53,572 bases of DNA, from assembly GCA_019420345.1 (NCBI GenBank), contig JAHZHI010000050.1, forward strand, positions 1 to 53,572, written 5' to 3'. This document shows positions 1-7,614 of this stretch, one piece after another; position 1 is the first letter of the stretch, and each line of letters begins with the position of its first letter. Origin of the DNA: Peptococcaceae bacterium. Its GTDB lineage: Bacteria > Bacillota > Peptococcia > Peptococcales > Peptococcaceae. The position numbers and the translations under genes were made by a program. The notes below the pieces were generated by a model. That model was not told where the DNA came from, made no database searches, and saw nothing but the letters and a program-made list of their open reading frames with translations.

Positions 1-50
1 TTGAATTGTATCATTCTGAGGTGTTGCACTTGACTTGACAATTCGCCGCA

Positions 51-97
51 AAAAATAAATCCACATCTGTGCATAAACAGGTGTGGATTTATTTTTC
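51..97 (-). terminator. Intrinsic terminator of the dehydrogenase gene
   Basis: An 18-19 bp A/T-flanked stem (arms about 51-69 and 78-96, one G-T wobble) lies directly behind the minus-strand stop codon at 99. It has A and T runs on both sides, so it could work in both directions. The 50 bases to its left show no gene. Confidence 0.8.
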
Positions 98-98
98 A

Positions 99-1073
99 TC
101 AGCAGATGCGGTTTACTTCTTCACCATTCAGATACGCCTGCAAATTGCTGACCACCGTATCCAACAGGCGAGCTCGTGTAGCACGCGGGCCCCAGGCAAT
201 GTGTGGTGTCAATACAACGTTGTCACGCCCCACCAATGGATGGTTCATGTCAAACGGCTCCTTCACCATAACATCACTGGCAAAACCCGCCACTTTTCCA
301 TTGTCCATGGCTTCGATCAGCGCCGCTTCATCGACAAGCGCTCCACGTGCCGTATTGATCAAAAAGACGCCTTGTTTCATCTTCGCCAAAGCTTCACGAT
401 TGATGATCTGATAAGACCCCTCGTTAAGCGGCATGTGCAAACTGACAACGTCGCTTTCTTTCAGCAGCGTATCCAGATCTACGTATTCTGCCACTTCTCG
501 TCCTTCCGGCCGTTCGCGGCGAGAATAGCCTAGGGTCCGCATGCCGAAGGCACGTGCCATGCGCGCTGCATAAATGGCAATGGTGCCATAACCAACAAAA
601 CCAATGGTTTTGCCAGCAAGCTCTGTCATCTCCATCTGCCATTGCCCCTTTTCCGGAATGATTTCACTGGTCCACTCGCCGCGCAGCACACGCTCATGCA
701 TGGCACAGGTGCGATTGGCCAGTTCCAAGAGCAGCGCCATCGTATGCTGAGCCACTGCAATGCCGCCATAGTCTGGAACATTTGTCAAAGCAACACCACG
801 GCGCCGTGCGGCTTCAACATCGATATTATCAAAACCCGTGGCCAGCTCACCAATATAATGCACCTTTGGACATGCCGCCAACATGCTTTCTGTGACCTCG
901 GTTTTATTCACAAACAAAATTTCCGCATCACCAATGCGAGCGATCTGTTCCGCTTCACTCAAATATTGAGAAGATGGGTACACCGTCAATGAACCAAACG
1001 ATTCCAACACTCCCCAGTCAAGATCACCAGGGTTCAAGGTATAGCCATCAAGCACAACCATTTTCATAGACAT
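99..1073 (-). CDS. D-isomer 2-hydroxyacid dehydrogenase (glycerate dehydrogenase / hydroxypyruvate reductase type)
   Basis: NAD(P)-dependent cytoplasmic oxidoreductase of the D-2-hydroxyacid dehydrogenase family, 324 aa, a normal length. The N-terminus MKMVVLDGYTLNPGDL is typical of the glycerate dehydrogenase branch. A Rossmann motif (GFVGYGTIA) lies near residues 157-165. The catalytic Arg (in NTARGALVD), Glu (in VKEPFD) and His (in TPHIAWGP) are all visible in the C-terminal half. The ATG at 1073 follows GAAAGGAAGGATGA; an ATG two codons later is an alternative. It is the last gene of the minus-strand group, but a terminator separates it from the sulfotransferase upstream, so it probably has its own promoter. 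The exact substrate (hydroxypyruvate, glyoxylate or another 2-oxoacid) cannot be read from sequence. Confidence 0.88.
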   Translation of the reverse strand: MSMKMVVLDGYTLNPGDLDWGVLESFGSLTVYPSSQYLSEAEQIARIGDAEILFVNKTEVTESMLAACPKVHYIGELATGFDNIDVEAARRRGVALTNVPDYGGIAVAQHTMALLLELANRTCAMHERVLRGEWTSEIIPEKGQWQMEMTELAGKTIGFVGYGTIAIYAARMARAFGMRTLGYSRRERPEGREVAEYVDLDTLLKESDVVSLHMPLNEGSYQIINREALAKMKQGVFLINTARGALVDEAALIEAMDNGKVAGFASDVMVKEPFDMNHPLVGRDNVVLTPHIAWGPRATRARLLDTVVSNLQAYLNGEEVNRIC

Positions 1074-1143
1074 TCATCCTTCCTTTCTGTCTTCTTGTCA
1101 TCATAACATGTCACGCCCAACGTTTCAAAAGATTTTCCATAAC

Positions 1144-1172
1144 AAAAAAGACCACCTCATAACGAGGTGGTC
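1144..1172 (-). terminator. Terminator of the aryl-sulfate sulfotransferase gene
   Basis: Perfect 9-bp stem GACCACCTC/GAGGTGGTC (1150-1158 and 1164-1172) with loop ATAAC, followed on the minus strand by TTTTTT. It lies 20 bases behind the stop codon at 1193. Confidence 0.9.
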
Positions 1173-1192
1173 GAAGGGAAGTAATTATATCA

Positions 1193-2680
1193 TTAGAATT
1201 TTGCACCGGTAACTTCATCGTCCGGATCAACTTCAGCGTCATCGATCTGATCGTCGGTAACGCAAGCTGCCATTTCAGAAGTATAACCAAGAGCTTCAGG
1301 TACTTCGGTAATGTTATCAAGCATACCTTCAGCAGCACCTGGAACACGGAAGGTAGTGATATCCAGAGGTTCAACAGGAACTTCTTCTGGCTTGTCGAGC
1401 TGTGGTACATAGTCATATGGATAACGATATGCACGGTATACGAACTGGCCTTCACTTTCCTTATTGAATGGAGCGATGTATTCCCAAACAACTTCTTTAT
1501 CAGGGGTTACTTCAAAAATTCTGGAGCAGCAACCTTCAGTAATCATGGTGTTACCATTAGGCAGACGCTGTGCAGCACTGATCAACTGGCTGTAGAAACG
1601 TGTGTTGTTAATGAACGCGCCCATACCAGTCTTGTGGGTATCACCGCCAACATAGCTCCAAACAACCTTCTGAGTGGTTGGATCAATTTCCAGGATACGA
1701 GAATGGTCACGAATATCAACTTTCGTCCCATCAATGCTCATTCGGTCAGGCAGACCATAACCAGCCCAGCCACCGTTATCAAAAATAAGGATGTTGCCTT
1801 CGCCTGGAAGACCTTGTGGAATCATATGAACATGATGCTGACCAATGATCTGACCAATGCGACGCATTTCTTTGGTTTCAGTGAAATCTGGACCAAGCTT
1901 CCAAACAATCTTACCAGTTTCTTTATCAATGATAGCAAGGATGTTTGCTTCACGAGCATCCCAAATGATGTTTTCTGGTTTGAAGCGTTCATCACCAGCA
2001 TCATACCATTTGTTTGGCCCAAGGTAGCTCATGGAGTTGATGTGCATCCAGTCGCCAAGTTCACCATTCTGGGTGAAGTGCTGGTTAGGGTTACGGAAGA
2101 GTACGTTCTTAGCAGCCTGAGAGAAGCCGAGTTCACGGAAATGATCGCTTACATGCCATTCCCAAACAACGTTGCCTTCCCAATCCACTTCGAGGAAAAC
2201 ATCATCAAGAAGCTGCTTATCGCTGATCTTGTGATCATGGATGGTCTGGTGGCAAAGAATCAGGGTATTGCCGCTGTCGGTCTTGCATTCCATGCCAGGA
2301 ACATAATAACCAACTGGGTTACCTTCACGCTGATAGTCATGATGCTGACGAGCCATCCACATTGCTGGCTTGCCTTCATCTTCAATGTATTCTTTGTGGT
2401 CAAACTTCCAAACAACATTACCATCCCAGTCAAGCTGAGTCAGGTCGGTCTGGTCCTGATAAGAGAATGCGCTGTCACGAACCCCAAGAGAACCCATGAC
2501 ATAGCCGCCCTTCAGCAGTTTATTAGGGAAACCTTGGAAATCCTTCCAAACTTTTACAACCTTGCCGTTCATGTCGATCAATACGGCACCGACTTTTGGA
2601 ATTGGCATTAATGTATAGCCACTCCACGCTTTTTCTGGATTATAAATTGTTGTACCGGTAGGATAGATGGTTGAACTCAT
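1193..2680 (-). CDS. Aryl-sulfate sulfotransferase (ASST, arylsulfotransferase family)
   Basis: Predicted PAPS-independent sulfotransferase, 495 aa, which in this family moves a sulfate group from one phenolic sulfate ester to another phenol through a sulfo-histidine intermediate. The sequence is a run of beta-propeller-like blades, with recurring strands such as GNVVWKFDH, GNVVWEWHV, GKIVWKLGP and QKVVWSYVG. The His-rich segment GQHHVHMIPQG followed by ILIFDNGG near residues 280-300 is typical, and RLPNGNTMITEG near 370 is another family block. No signal peptide is visible, unlike the periplasmic AssT of Gram-negatives, so a cytoplasmic site is inferred. The ATG at 2680 follows a perfect AAGGAGG. 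The regulator and TauE-type permease just upstream suggest a small sulfur or xenobiotic-sulfate module. Which His is the nucleophile was not determined. Confidence 0.85.
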   Translation of the reverse strand: MSSTIYPTGTTIYNPEKAWSGYTLMPIPKVGAVLIDMNGKVVKVWKDFQGFPNKLLKGGYVMGSLGVRDSAFSYQDQTDLTQLDWDGNVVWKFDHKEYIEDEGKPAMWMARQHHDYQREGNPVGYYVPGMECKTDSGNTLILCHQTIHDHKISDKQLLDDVFLEVDWEGNVVWEWHVSDHFRELGFSQAAKNVLFRNPNQHFTQNGELGDWMHINSMSYLGPNKWYDAGDERFKPENIIWDAREANILAIIDKETGKIVWKLGPDFTETKEMRRIGQIIGQHHVHMIPQGLPGEGNILIFDNGGWAGYGLPDRMSIDGTKVDIRDHSRILEIDPTTQKVVWSYVGGDTHKTGMGAFINNTRFYSQLISAAQRLPNGNTMITEGCCSRIFEVTPDKEVVWEYIAPFNKESEGQFVYRAYRYPYDYVPQLDKPEEVPVEPLDITTFRVPGAAEGMLDNITEVPEALGYTSEMAACVTDDQIDDAEVDPDDEVTGAKF

Positions 2681-2722
2681 AAAATTTCCTCCTTAGAGAT
2701 TCAATAATCAATGTCAATTACC

Positions 2723-2768
2723 ATCAATTGATAAATCCATTTTATATATTGATTAACAAGAAATCAAT
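2723..2768 (-). promoter_or_regulatory. Promoter and palindromic operators of the sulfotransferase gene
   Basis: On the minus strand, TTGATT (2767-2762), 17 bases, then TAAAAT (2744-2739) forms a good promoter. A 7-7-7 inverted repeat ATTGATT/AATCAAT (2748-2768) covers the -35 box and part of the spacer. A second perfect palindrome, ATCAATTGAT (2723-2732), sits at the expected transcript start. The repeated TTGAT/ATCAA half-sites resemble Crp/Fnr-type half-sites but with non-standard spacing. The Crp/Fnr regulator encoded directly upstream is the obvious candidate binder (inference). Confidence 0.55.
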
Positions 2769-2852
2769 AACCCAGGTTAACTTTTTTCTGTGATTTTTTT
2801 CTAAAGTCAAAAAATAACGAAATGTATTATATTCCTTCATTAAATCTTTTCT

Positions 2853-3509
2853 TTACGAATATTTCAAATGACGCGCGTTCTCTGCATATTCTCGCAAACG
2901 TACCATATCATGCACCACCAAACCTTCTGATGTCTTTTCCAAAACACCTTCCCGTTTTAAGGCACCAAAAATACGCGAAACAGTAACCTTATGCAGATTC
3001 AAAAATTTTGCAATATCATCATGATGATACACCGGTAAATAGTCATGTCCTTCTTCATCTTTCTTTAAGCGTTCCAACATCCAGGAGCATAGCGCTGCCG
3101 GCGCCGGCACTTCCGTTTTACCTAGATAAAGGTTCATTAGGTACCCACATTCATGAACAGCAGTTGCAACCAACTGTTCCAACAATTCCGGCTGACTGCG
3201 CAAAAATTGCTTAATCACTTCAACCGGAATGCGCGAGCAATAACAATCTGTTCCAGCCACAAAATTGTTGCCTGAAAAATATGGCGGCTGAACACCATAC
3301 AATAAAAGAATGCCAATAAGAGAGTCTGTGAGACCACCGCCTTCCTTGCAGGAGAGAATGCTTTCAATGCCAGTATCTGTGACAATTTCGCGGTAAACAG
3401 TGCCCTTTCTCAGATAATAAATATAATCCACACGATCACCATCATGGATAAGAATGTCACCTTTTTTAAAAAAGCAAGGTTCAATGCCTGGTAGATCTTT
3501 AAAATTCAT
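2853..3509 (-). CDS. Crp/Fnr family transcriptional regulator
   Basis: 218 aa, cytoplasmic. An N-terminal cyclic-nucleotide-binding-type beta barrel (FKKGDILIHDGDRVDYIYYLRKGTVYR) is followed by a long dimer helix and a C-terminal helix-turn-helix near residues 160-190 (DIAKFLNLHKVTVSRIFGAL). The start was set at the ATG at 3509, which has AAAGGAGC nine bases upstream; upstream in-frame codons overlap the permease gene and lack a ribosome site. No Fnr-type N-terminal cysteine cluster is apparent, so the ligand is unknown. It sits between the TauE-type permease (23-bp gap) and the sulfotransferase (172-bp gap with palindromes), all in the same direction, which fits control of the sulfotransferase promoter. 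Confidence 0.85.
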   Translation of the reverse strand: MNFKDLPGIEPCFFKKGDILIHDGDRVDYIYYLRKGTVYREIVTDTGIESILSCKEGGGLTDSLIGILLLYGVQPPYFSGNNFVAGTDCYCSRIPVEVIKQFLRSQPELLEQLVATAVHECGYLMNLYLGKTEVPAPAALCSWMLERLKKDEEGHDYLPVYHHDDIAKFLNLHKVTVSRIFGALKREGVLEKTSEGLVVHDMVRLREYAENARHLKYS

Positions 3510-3532
3510 CACACATGCTCCTTTTTCATCAA

Positions 3533-4264
3533 TTAAAACGGCAAATTGGTGAGACCCATGATCACACCGGACACACAAACCATTATATAAGTACAACGGC
3601 GAATGATAGCTTCACTGTTGATACGCGCTACAATACGAGCAGCAAAAAACTGGCCAATCAAAACAACAACAATGCCAACAATCGACGGCCCAATAAGATC
3701 TGCGGTAAAAATCCCCTCCTGCGTGCGCAAAATCAAGCAATAAATATCCGTAATTAAAAAGCAGCACTGAAGATTGGCAATATATTCGTTCATCGAATCG
3801 CACGCAGCCATATAGTACAACACCATCAATGGTCCGCCAATGCCAAACAAACCATTGATCAATCCTGATACAAAACTGCAGCCGACCATGATAGGAATGG
3901 TATCCTTGACTTTTGCCTTTTCGCTAAACCGCAGAAAATAAATCCCTATGATAATCAAAAAAATACCAAAAATAAATTTCAGAGTCGTTGGATCGAAGGA
4001 CAATGCATGCCGAATGGACAGCCAACAGCCAATCAGATAAAACAGCGATGGAAACAATACACGCCGCCAATTGATCGCTCGTCGGTAAATCCAGACAAGC
4101 GCCGCCATCTGTGCCATTGGAATCACACAGGAAATGGCCACCGCTTGTGGCAGCGCCATAAAATATGGCAATATCGTCATAATCGTCAACGACGAACCAA
4201 AACCAGTCACCCCTTGAATCAACGCTCCAATGATTGACACCAAAACGATAATCAGATACAGCAT
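3533..4264 (-). CDS. TauE/SafE family membrane permease (putative sulfite/sulfonate exporter)
   Basis: 243-aa polytopic membrane protein with about eight hydrophobic segments. The family signature GALIQGVTGFGSSL is near the N-terminus and is matched by GLINGLFGIGGPLMVLYYM in the second half. The family exports sulfite, sulfoacetate or related organosulfur anions in several bacteria; the substrate here is unknown. The ATG at 4264 is preferred because a TTGACA-N17-TAACAT promoter places the transcript start near 4298, downstream of the earlier in-frame ATG at 4306. The ribosome site is poor (a G-run). Together with the adjacent sulfotransferase it suggests handling of sulfate esters or released sulfur anions (inference). 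Confidence 0.8.
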   Translation of the reverse strand: MLYLIIVLVSIIGALIQGVTGFGSSLTIMTILPYFMALPQAVAISCVIPMAQMAALVWIYRRAINWRRVLFPSLFYLIGCWLSIRHALSFDPTTLKFIFGIFLIIIGIYFLRFSEKAKVKDTIPIMVGCSFVSGLINGLFGIGGPLMVLYYMAACDSMNEYIANLQCCFLITDIYCLILRTQEGIFTADLIGPSIVGIVVVLIGQFFAARIVARINSEAIIRRCTYIMVCVSGVIMGLTNLPF

Positions 4265-4304
4265 TATAAACGCCCCCCAACGTATAAAACATGCTATTAA
4301 ATTC

Positions 4305-4333
4305 ATGTTAATACGCCATAGAAAGGCTGTCAA
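4305..4333 (-). promoter_or_regulatory. Promoter of the TauE-type permease gene
   Basis: Minus-strand TTGACA (4333-4328), 17-base spacer, TAACAT (4310-4305). It lies between the terminator of the MarR gene and the permease start codon. Confidence 0.7.
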
Positions 4334-4346
4334 TATAACGATATAG

Positions 4347-4387
4347 ACAAAACGCTTTGCCTCGCATAATTGCTTGGCAAAGCGTTT
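4347..4387 (-). terminator. Terminator of the MarR gene
   Basis: Perfect 12-bp inverted repeat AAACGCTTTGCC/GGCAAAGCGTTT (4350-4361 and 4376-4387) with a 14-base loop. A short T-run follows on the minus strand. It separates the MarR gene from the permease promoter. Confidence 0.7.
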
Positions 4388-4435
4388 CTCATATCTTTTC
4401 ACTATTTATCGGCTCTCCCAATTTAACAAAGAGCC

Positions 4436-4876
4436 TTATTGTTCATCTTCCATTTCTATAACAGATTCTGCAGCCACCATCAGCAAATGTTTGAACTGTT
4501 CTCGCTCGTCATCCGTCATATGCTGGGTCATATGTTGAAAAGACTGTTCAATCTGCTCTTTTACGAACGGATAGACCTCCCAGGCCTTTTCTGTTGGATA
4601 AATATCATAGGTACGTTTATCTTTGGCATTGGTCGTACGACTAACAAATCCACGATCTTCCAGTTTATTAACCGTTTTTGCAATTACGCTTTTATCCAAA
4701 CTAAGTCGTTTTGTGATCTCATCCTGCGTCAACCCTTGAAAATCACAAACAATTAAAATTACAACGGCCTGCGCCGCGGTCAGCTGATAAGATGTACAGC
4801 TATTGTTCAGCCAACTATGTGACTTTCTGTATAGAATTGAAATGGACTTAAATGGGCTGTCTACAATACCAGACAT
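4436..4876 (-). CDS. MarR family regulator, divergent from the MFS-CBS transporter
   Basis: 146-aa winged-helix regulator. A central helix-turn-helix (LTQDEITKRLSLDKSVIAKTVNKL) and wing (RGFVSRTTNAKDKRTYDIYPT) follow the MarR pattern. The ATG at 4876 has AAAGGAGGAGC upstream. The gene is divergent from the transporter gene at 5026. The shared intergenic region carries two copies of a GTGGCA-centred motif, one over each gene's promoter region. This is the classic arrangement for a ligand-responsive repressor controlling itself and an efflux pump (inference). Confidence 0.9.
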   Translation of the reverse strand: MSGIVDSPFKSISILYRKSHSWLNNSCTSYQLTAAQAVVILIVCDFQGLTQDEITKRLSLDKSVIAKTVNKLEDRGFVSRTTNAKDKRTYDIYPTEKAWEVYPFVKEQIEQSFQHMTQHMTDDEREQFKHLLMVAAESVIEMEDEQ

Positions 4877-4893
4877 AGTCGCTCCTCCTTTGA

Positions 4894-4992
4894 TACGATA
4901 TCATTATCGTACTATAAACTGGTGGCAAGTGCAACTAGTTGTTGACGAATGACGCTTTTTATATTAATATTAAATCTGGTGGCAAGTGCCAC
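4894..4992. promoter_or_regulatory. Divergent promoters and paired MarR operator candidates
   Basis: The motif CTGGTGGCAAGTGC occurs twice. The copy GTGGCAAGTGCAAC (4922-4935) overlaps the -35 box (TTGCAC) of the minus-strand MarR promoter. The copy GTGGCAAGTGCCAC (4979-4992), a 6-2-6 palindrome, lies at the start point of the plus-strand transporter promoter TTGACG-N17-TAATAT (4942-4947, 4965-4970). Another palindrome, ACGATA-TCAT-TATCGT (4895-4910), overlaps the likely MarR -10 region. Binding by the MarR protein is inferred. Confidence 0.65.
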
Positions 4993-5025
4993 TATATTTT
5001 ATTTTTTAGAAGGAGCTATGTTCAT

Positions 5026-6708
5026 ATGGAGAAACCAAAAAAGATATGGAATAAGAATTTTATTCTACTCTTCATTACCAATCTGCTGGTTTTAGCCGCA
5101 TTTTACGCCTCGATTCCAATCATCCCAATTTATTGTCAAGAAATTGGGATCACCGGATCAAAGGTCGGCATTGTTTTAACCGCAATGTCTGTGGCAACCA
5201 TCTTATTCCGTCCAATAGCCGGATATTTATTGGACAATTTCAATCGCTACATTGTATACATTATTTTTCTTGCACTATTTTGTCTTTCATTCCCAAGTTT
5301 CCTCATCTTCCCAATTTTTGGGGCGTTGATCGTTATTCGTCTTTATATGGGGGCTGTTTACTCAGTGTGTGGTTCTGCCACAATGACATTGGCCAGCGAC
5401 GTACTGCCTCCAGGTAAGATCACAGAAGGTATCAGCCGCTTTGCCTTCACCATTTCAATTGGCATGGCCGTTGGTCCTTATGTAGGTATTCAGGTCCAAA
5501 ACCATATGAGCAGTAAGGCGTCGTTCCTGACTGTATTCGCAATTGCCGTTATCGCTTTGATCTGTGTTTCCTGCTGCAAAATTTCTTACCCTAAAATCAA
5601 ACGCAAAAAATTTGCCCTCAAAGATTCGATTTACAAGCCAGCACTTCCATTCATGTTTAACATGATGTTTCTTATGATTCCTTATGGTGCTGTTATCGCT
5701 TATTCTTCAATCTTGGCACAGGAAAAAGGACTGATGTCCGTCATTCCTTATTTCTATATTTGCTTGGTAATTGGGATGCTGCTTTCCAAACTTTCCACAC
5801 AAAAATGGATCGATGCCGGAAAATACCGCATTCTTGTTTTTGCTAGTCTGATCGTCTTAGTTCTGACCATGGCCAGCTACATGTTCCTCACAACAGGTGT
5901 TCACTTGTTACTGGCAGGTTTCTTCTTTGGCCTAGGTTATGGTATTTTACAGCCTCTTTTCCAATCGTTCGTTACTGGTACCACGCCAGCACCAAAAAGA
6001 GGGGTCGCAAATGCAACCTATCTGCTGTCGTATGATATCGGGATTGGGATTGGTTCCTTATTGATGGGCTTTATGCAAGAATCTCTTGGGCTCTCAAAAG
6101 GTTTTGCACTCACTGCAATCGCTTACCTCGTAGGCGGGATCATCTACACCGTATACGTTGACAAATACTATCGCAAACTCAGAGCCGTTCCAGTTCAGAG
6201 CAACGATACCATCAATCTGCTGGACAAGTACATGAAACGCGATGTTTACACTTTAAGCGAAAACGCAACTGTTCGCGATGCCATCTCATTCTTCTCAAAG
6301 CAAAACATCAGCGGTGCGCCAATTGTTTCTTCTGATGGCAAAGCCAAAGGCTTTATCACAGATGGGGACATCATGCGTTACCTTAAAATCGATGATTATC
6401 CAGCAGCCGCACTTGGCAGTTCATCCATGTTTATGAACTACTTCTGGAATGCTGATACTGAATTTGAAGATAAACTCAACTCAATCATGGATCTTAATGT
6501 TCTAGAAATCGGCAACAACAAGCCAATTACCATTCCTCTTGGCACTTCTTCCGAAGACATCTGCAAGTTGTTGAGTGCTGCGGGCGTGAAAAAAGTCCCT
6601 GTTGTTGACGCCGACCAAAAAGTTGTTGGTATTATCTCCCGTTCTGCTGTCACCCATTACTTGGAACGCCGCTTCTTAGAGCGTACTCAAAAAGCAGCAA
6701 CCGTGTAA
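5026..6708 (+). CDS. Major facilitator superfamily transporter fused to a C-terminal CBS-domain pair
   Basis: 560 aa. Residues about 1-385 form a twelve-helix MFS permease, with family features such as VGIVLTAMSVATILFRPIAGYLLD and FFFGLGYGILQPLFQS. The cytoplasmic tail carries two CBS motifs: about 395-450 (KYMKRDVYTLSENATVRDAI... GAPIVSSDGKAKGFITDGDI) and about 485-550 (VKKVPVVDADQKVVGIISRSAV). CBS pairs bind adenine nucleotides or related ligands, so transport may be gated by energy state or a nucleotide (inference). The ATG at 5026 follows AGAAGGAG. Its promoter carries the MarR operator candidate. The MFS part resembles drug or small-molecule efflux pumps; the substrate is unknown. The MFS-CBS fusion is uncommon. 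Confidence 0.85.
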   Translation: MEKPKKIWNKNFILLFITNLLVLAAFYASIPIIPIYCQEIGITGSKVGIVLTAMSVATILFRPIAGYLLDNFNRYIVYIIFLALFCLSFPSFLIFPIFGALIVIRLYMGAVYSVCGSATMTLASDVLPPGKITEGISRFAFTISIGMAVGPYVGIQVQNHMSSKASFLTVFAIAVIALICVSCCKISYPKIKRKKFALKDSIYKPALPFMFNMMFLMIPYGAVIAYSSILAQEKGLMSVIPYFYICLVIGMLLSKLSTQKWIDAGKYRILVFASLIVLVLTMASYMFLTTGVHLLLAGFFFGLGYGILQPLFQSFVTGTTPAPKRGVANATYLLSYDIGIGIGSLLMGFMQESLGLSKGFALTAIAYLVGGIIYTVYVDKYYRKLRAVPVQSNDTINLLDKYMKRDVYTLSENATVRDAISFFSKQNISGAPIVSSDGKAKGFITDGDIMRYLKIDDYPAAALGSSSMFMNYFWNADTEFEDKLNSIMDLNVLEIGNNKPITIPLGTSSEDICKLLSAAGVKKVPVVDADQKVVGIISRSAVTHYLERRFLERTQKAATV

Positions 6709-6724
6709 CACTGGTTTCATATTG

Positions 6725-6790
6725 AAAAACACCTTTTCTCAAGGCAGTCGAAAAACATCGACACACCGAGAAAAGGTGTTTTTCTTTTTT
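6725..6790 (+). terminator. Terminator of the MFS-CBS gene
   Basis: 16-bp perfect stem (6725-6740 and 6768-6783) starting AAAAACACC, with a 27-base loop holding a small inner repeat, followed by a T-rich run. Confidence 0.85.
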
Positions 6791-6826
6791 AAAGCATCTT
6801 TCGTGCCAGGCACCATTATATTTCAC

Positions 6827-7303
6827 TCAAAGATGTTTCCATAAAATGCACAAATGTAAACCAAGCCCCACAACAAAAAATATGCCAATGCCGCAAAAGA
6901 ACATTGCCGCCCAGACCATCGGCTGCATGGCCAGAAGACCCACCACAAAGAACACCGTTAGCCCTAAAAACAAAGCAATTGCATATCCCAATCCAATCAT
7001 CACACTCTGTTGACTGAAGCGACGCACTTCCTTTTCCTCCTGCATCGTTATTTCCTCCTTCTCGATCTCCATTTCTTCCGTAATTCCCGACGTACCGACA
7101 AGCCGTTCCACACCGACACCCAATGCACCGGCTATCTTTTCAATCATTTCCTGACTTGGACGCGTGCGTCCTCGTTCCCAATTGGACACCGCCTGACGCG
7201 TTACATACAGCTTTTCAGACAATGCCTCCTGAGAAAGTCCTGCCTCTTTGCGAGCAGAAGCAAGTTGATCTGCTACTGTTTTATCTTCATCGCGCATCGT
7301 CAT
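6827..7303 (-). CDS. XRE-type regulator with a C-terminal membrane domain
   Basis: 158 aa. An N-terminal Cro/C1 helix-turn-helix (residues about 12-66; LSQEALSEKLYVTRQAVSNWE) is followed by an acidic linker. Two hydrophobic segments follow, about 98-122 and 128-152 (GYAIALFLGLTVFFVVGLLA; AMFFCGIGIFFVVGLGLHL). The protein should therefore be membrane-tethered, a common Bacillota design whose signal is usually unknown. The ATG at 7303 lies behind AAAGGAGGTGAG. It is divergent from the tRNA-Ser gene, and no partner gene is apparent. Confidence 0.85.
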   Translation of the reverse strand: MTMRDEDKTVADQLASARKEAGLSQEALSEKLYVTRQAVSNWERGRTRPSQEMIEKIAGALGVGVERLVGTSGITEEMEIEKEEITMQEEKEVRRFSQQSVMIGLGYAIALFLGLTVFFVVGLLAMQPMVWAAMFFCGIGIFFVVGLGLHLCILWKHL

Positions 7304-7411
7304 GCCTCACCTCCTTTATGCTCACTATAGCAAATGCTTGCAGCAATGACACGCAACAACACCGCAACGTAAAAAAATCGCAAAAAAAATGAAAAGAAAT
7401 CGGATTAAGCA

Positions 7412-7441
7412 TTGACAAATCCCCAATCCATTTGATATAAT
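7412..7441 (+). promoter_or_regulatory. Promoter of tRNA-Ser
   Basis: TTGACA (7412-7417), 18-base spacer, TATAAT (7436-7441). The predicted start is about 10 bases before the mature tRNA. Confidence 0.85.
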
Positions 7442-7457
7442 TATATTCGCTGAGTGA

Positions 7458-7546
7458 GGAGAGATGTCCGAGTTTGGCTGAAGGAGCACGACTGGAAATC
7501 GTGTATACGGGGAACCGTATCAGGGGTTCGAATCCCCTTCTCTCCG
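7458..7546 (+). tRNA. tRNA-Ser (anticodon GGA)
   Basis: 89-base class II tRNA. The acceptor stem GGAGAGA (7458-7464) pairs with TCTCTCC (7539-7545) and is followed by discriminator G. The anticodon loop CTGGAAA places GGA at 7494-7496. A long variable arm (TATACGG...CCGTATC) and the T-loop GGTTCGAATCC are present. The 3' CCA is not encoded. It reads UCC/UCU codons. Confidence 0.97.
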
Positions 7547-7553
7547 GTGATTG

Positions 7554-7585
7554 CCGCGAGTCCGATTGGGCTCGCGGTTTTTTTT
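7554..7585 (+). terminator. Terminator behind tRNA-Ser
   Basis: GC-rich stem CCGCGAGTCC/GGGCTCGCGG (7554-7563 and 7568-7577) with loop GATT, followed by eight T. Confidence 0.93.
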
Positions 7586-7614
7586 ATTCTTTGTAACGAA
7601 TCGAGGTATTACCT

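Noticed and set aside
1..50. Left edge of the window as the end of another insertion sequence
   Set aside because: The bases look vaguely like an element end, but there is no partner repeat or coding remnant to support it.
4350..4387. Perfect 12-bp inverted repeat taken at first for a riboswitch or operator of the permease gene
   Set aside because: It lies upstream of the permease promoter and directly behind the MarR stop codon with a T-run, so it is a terminator.
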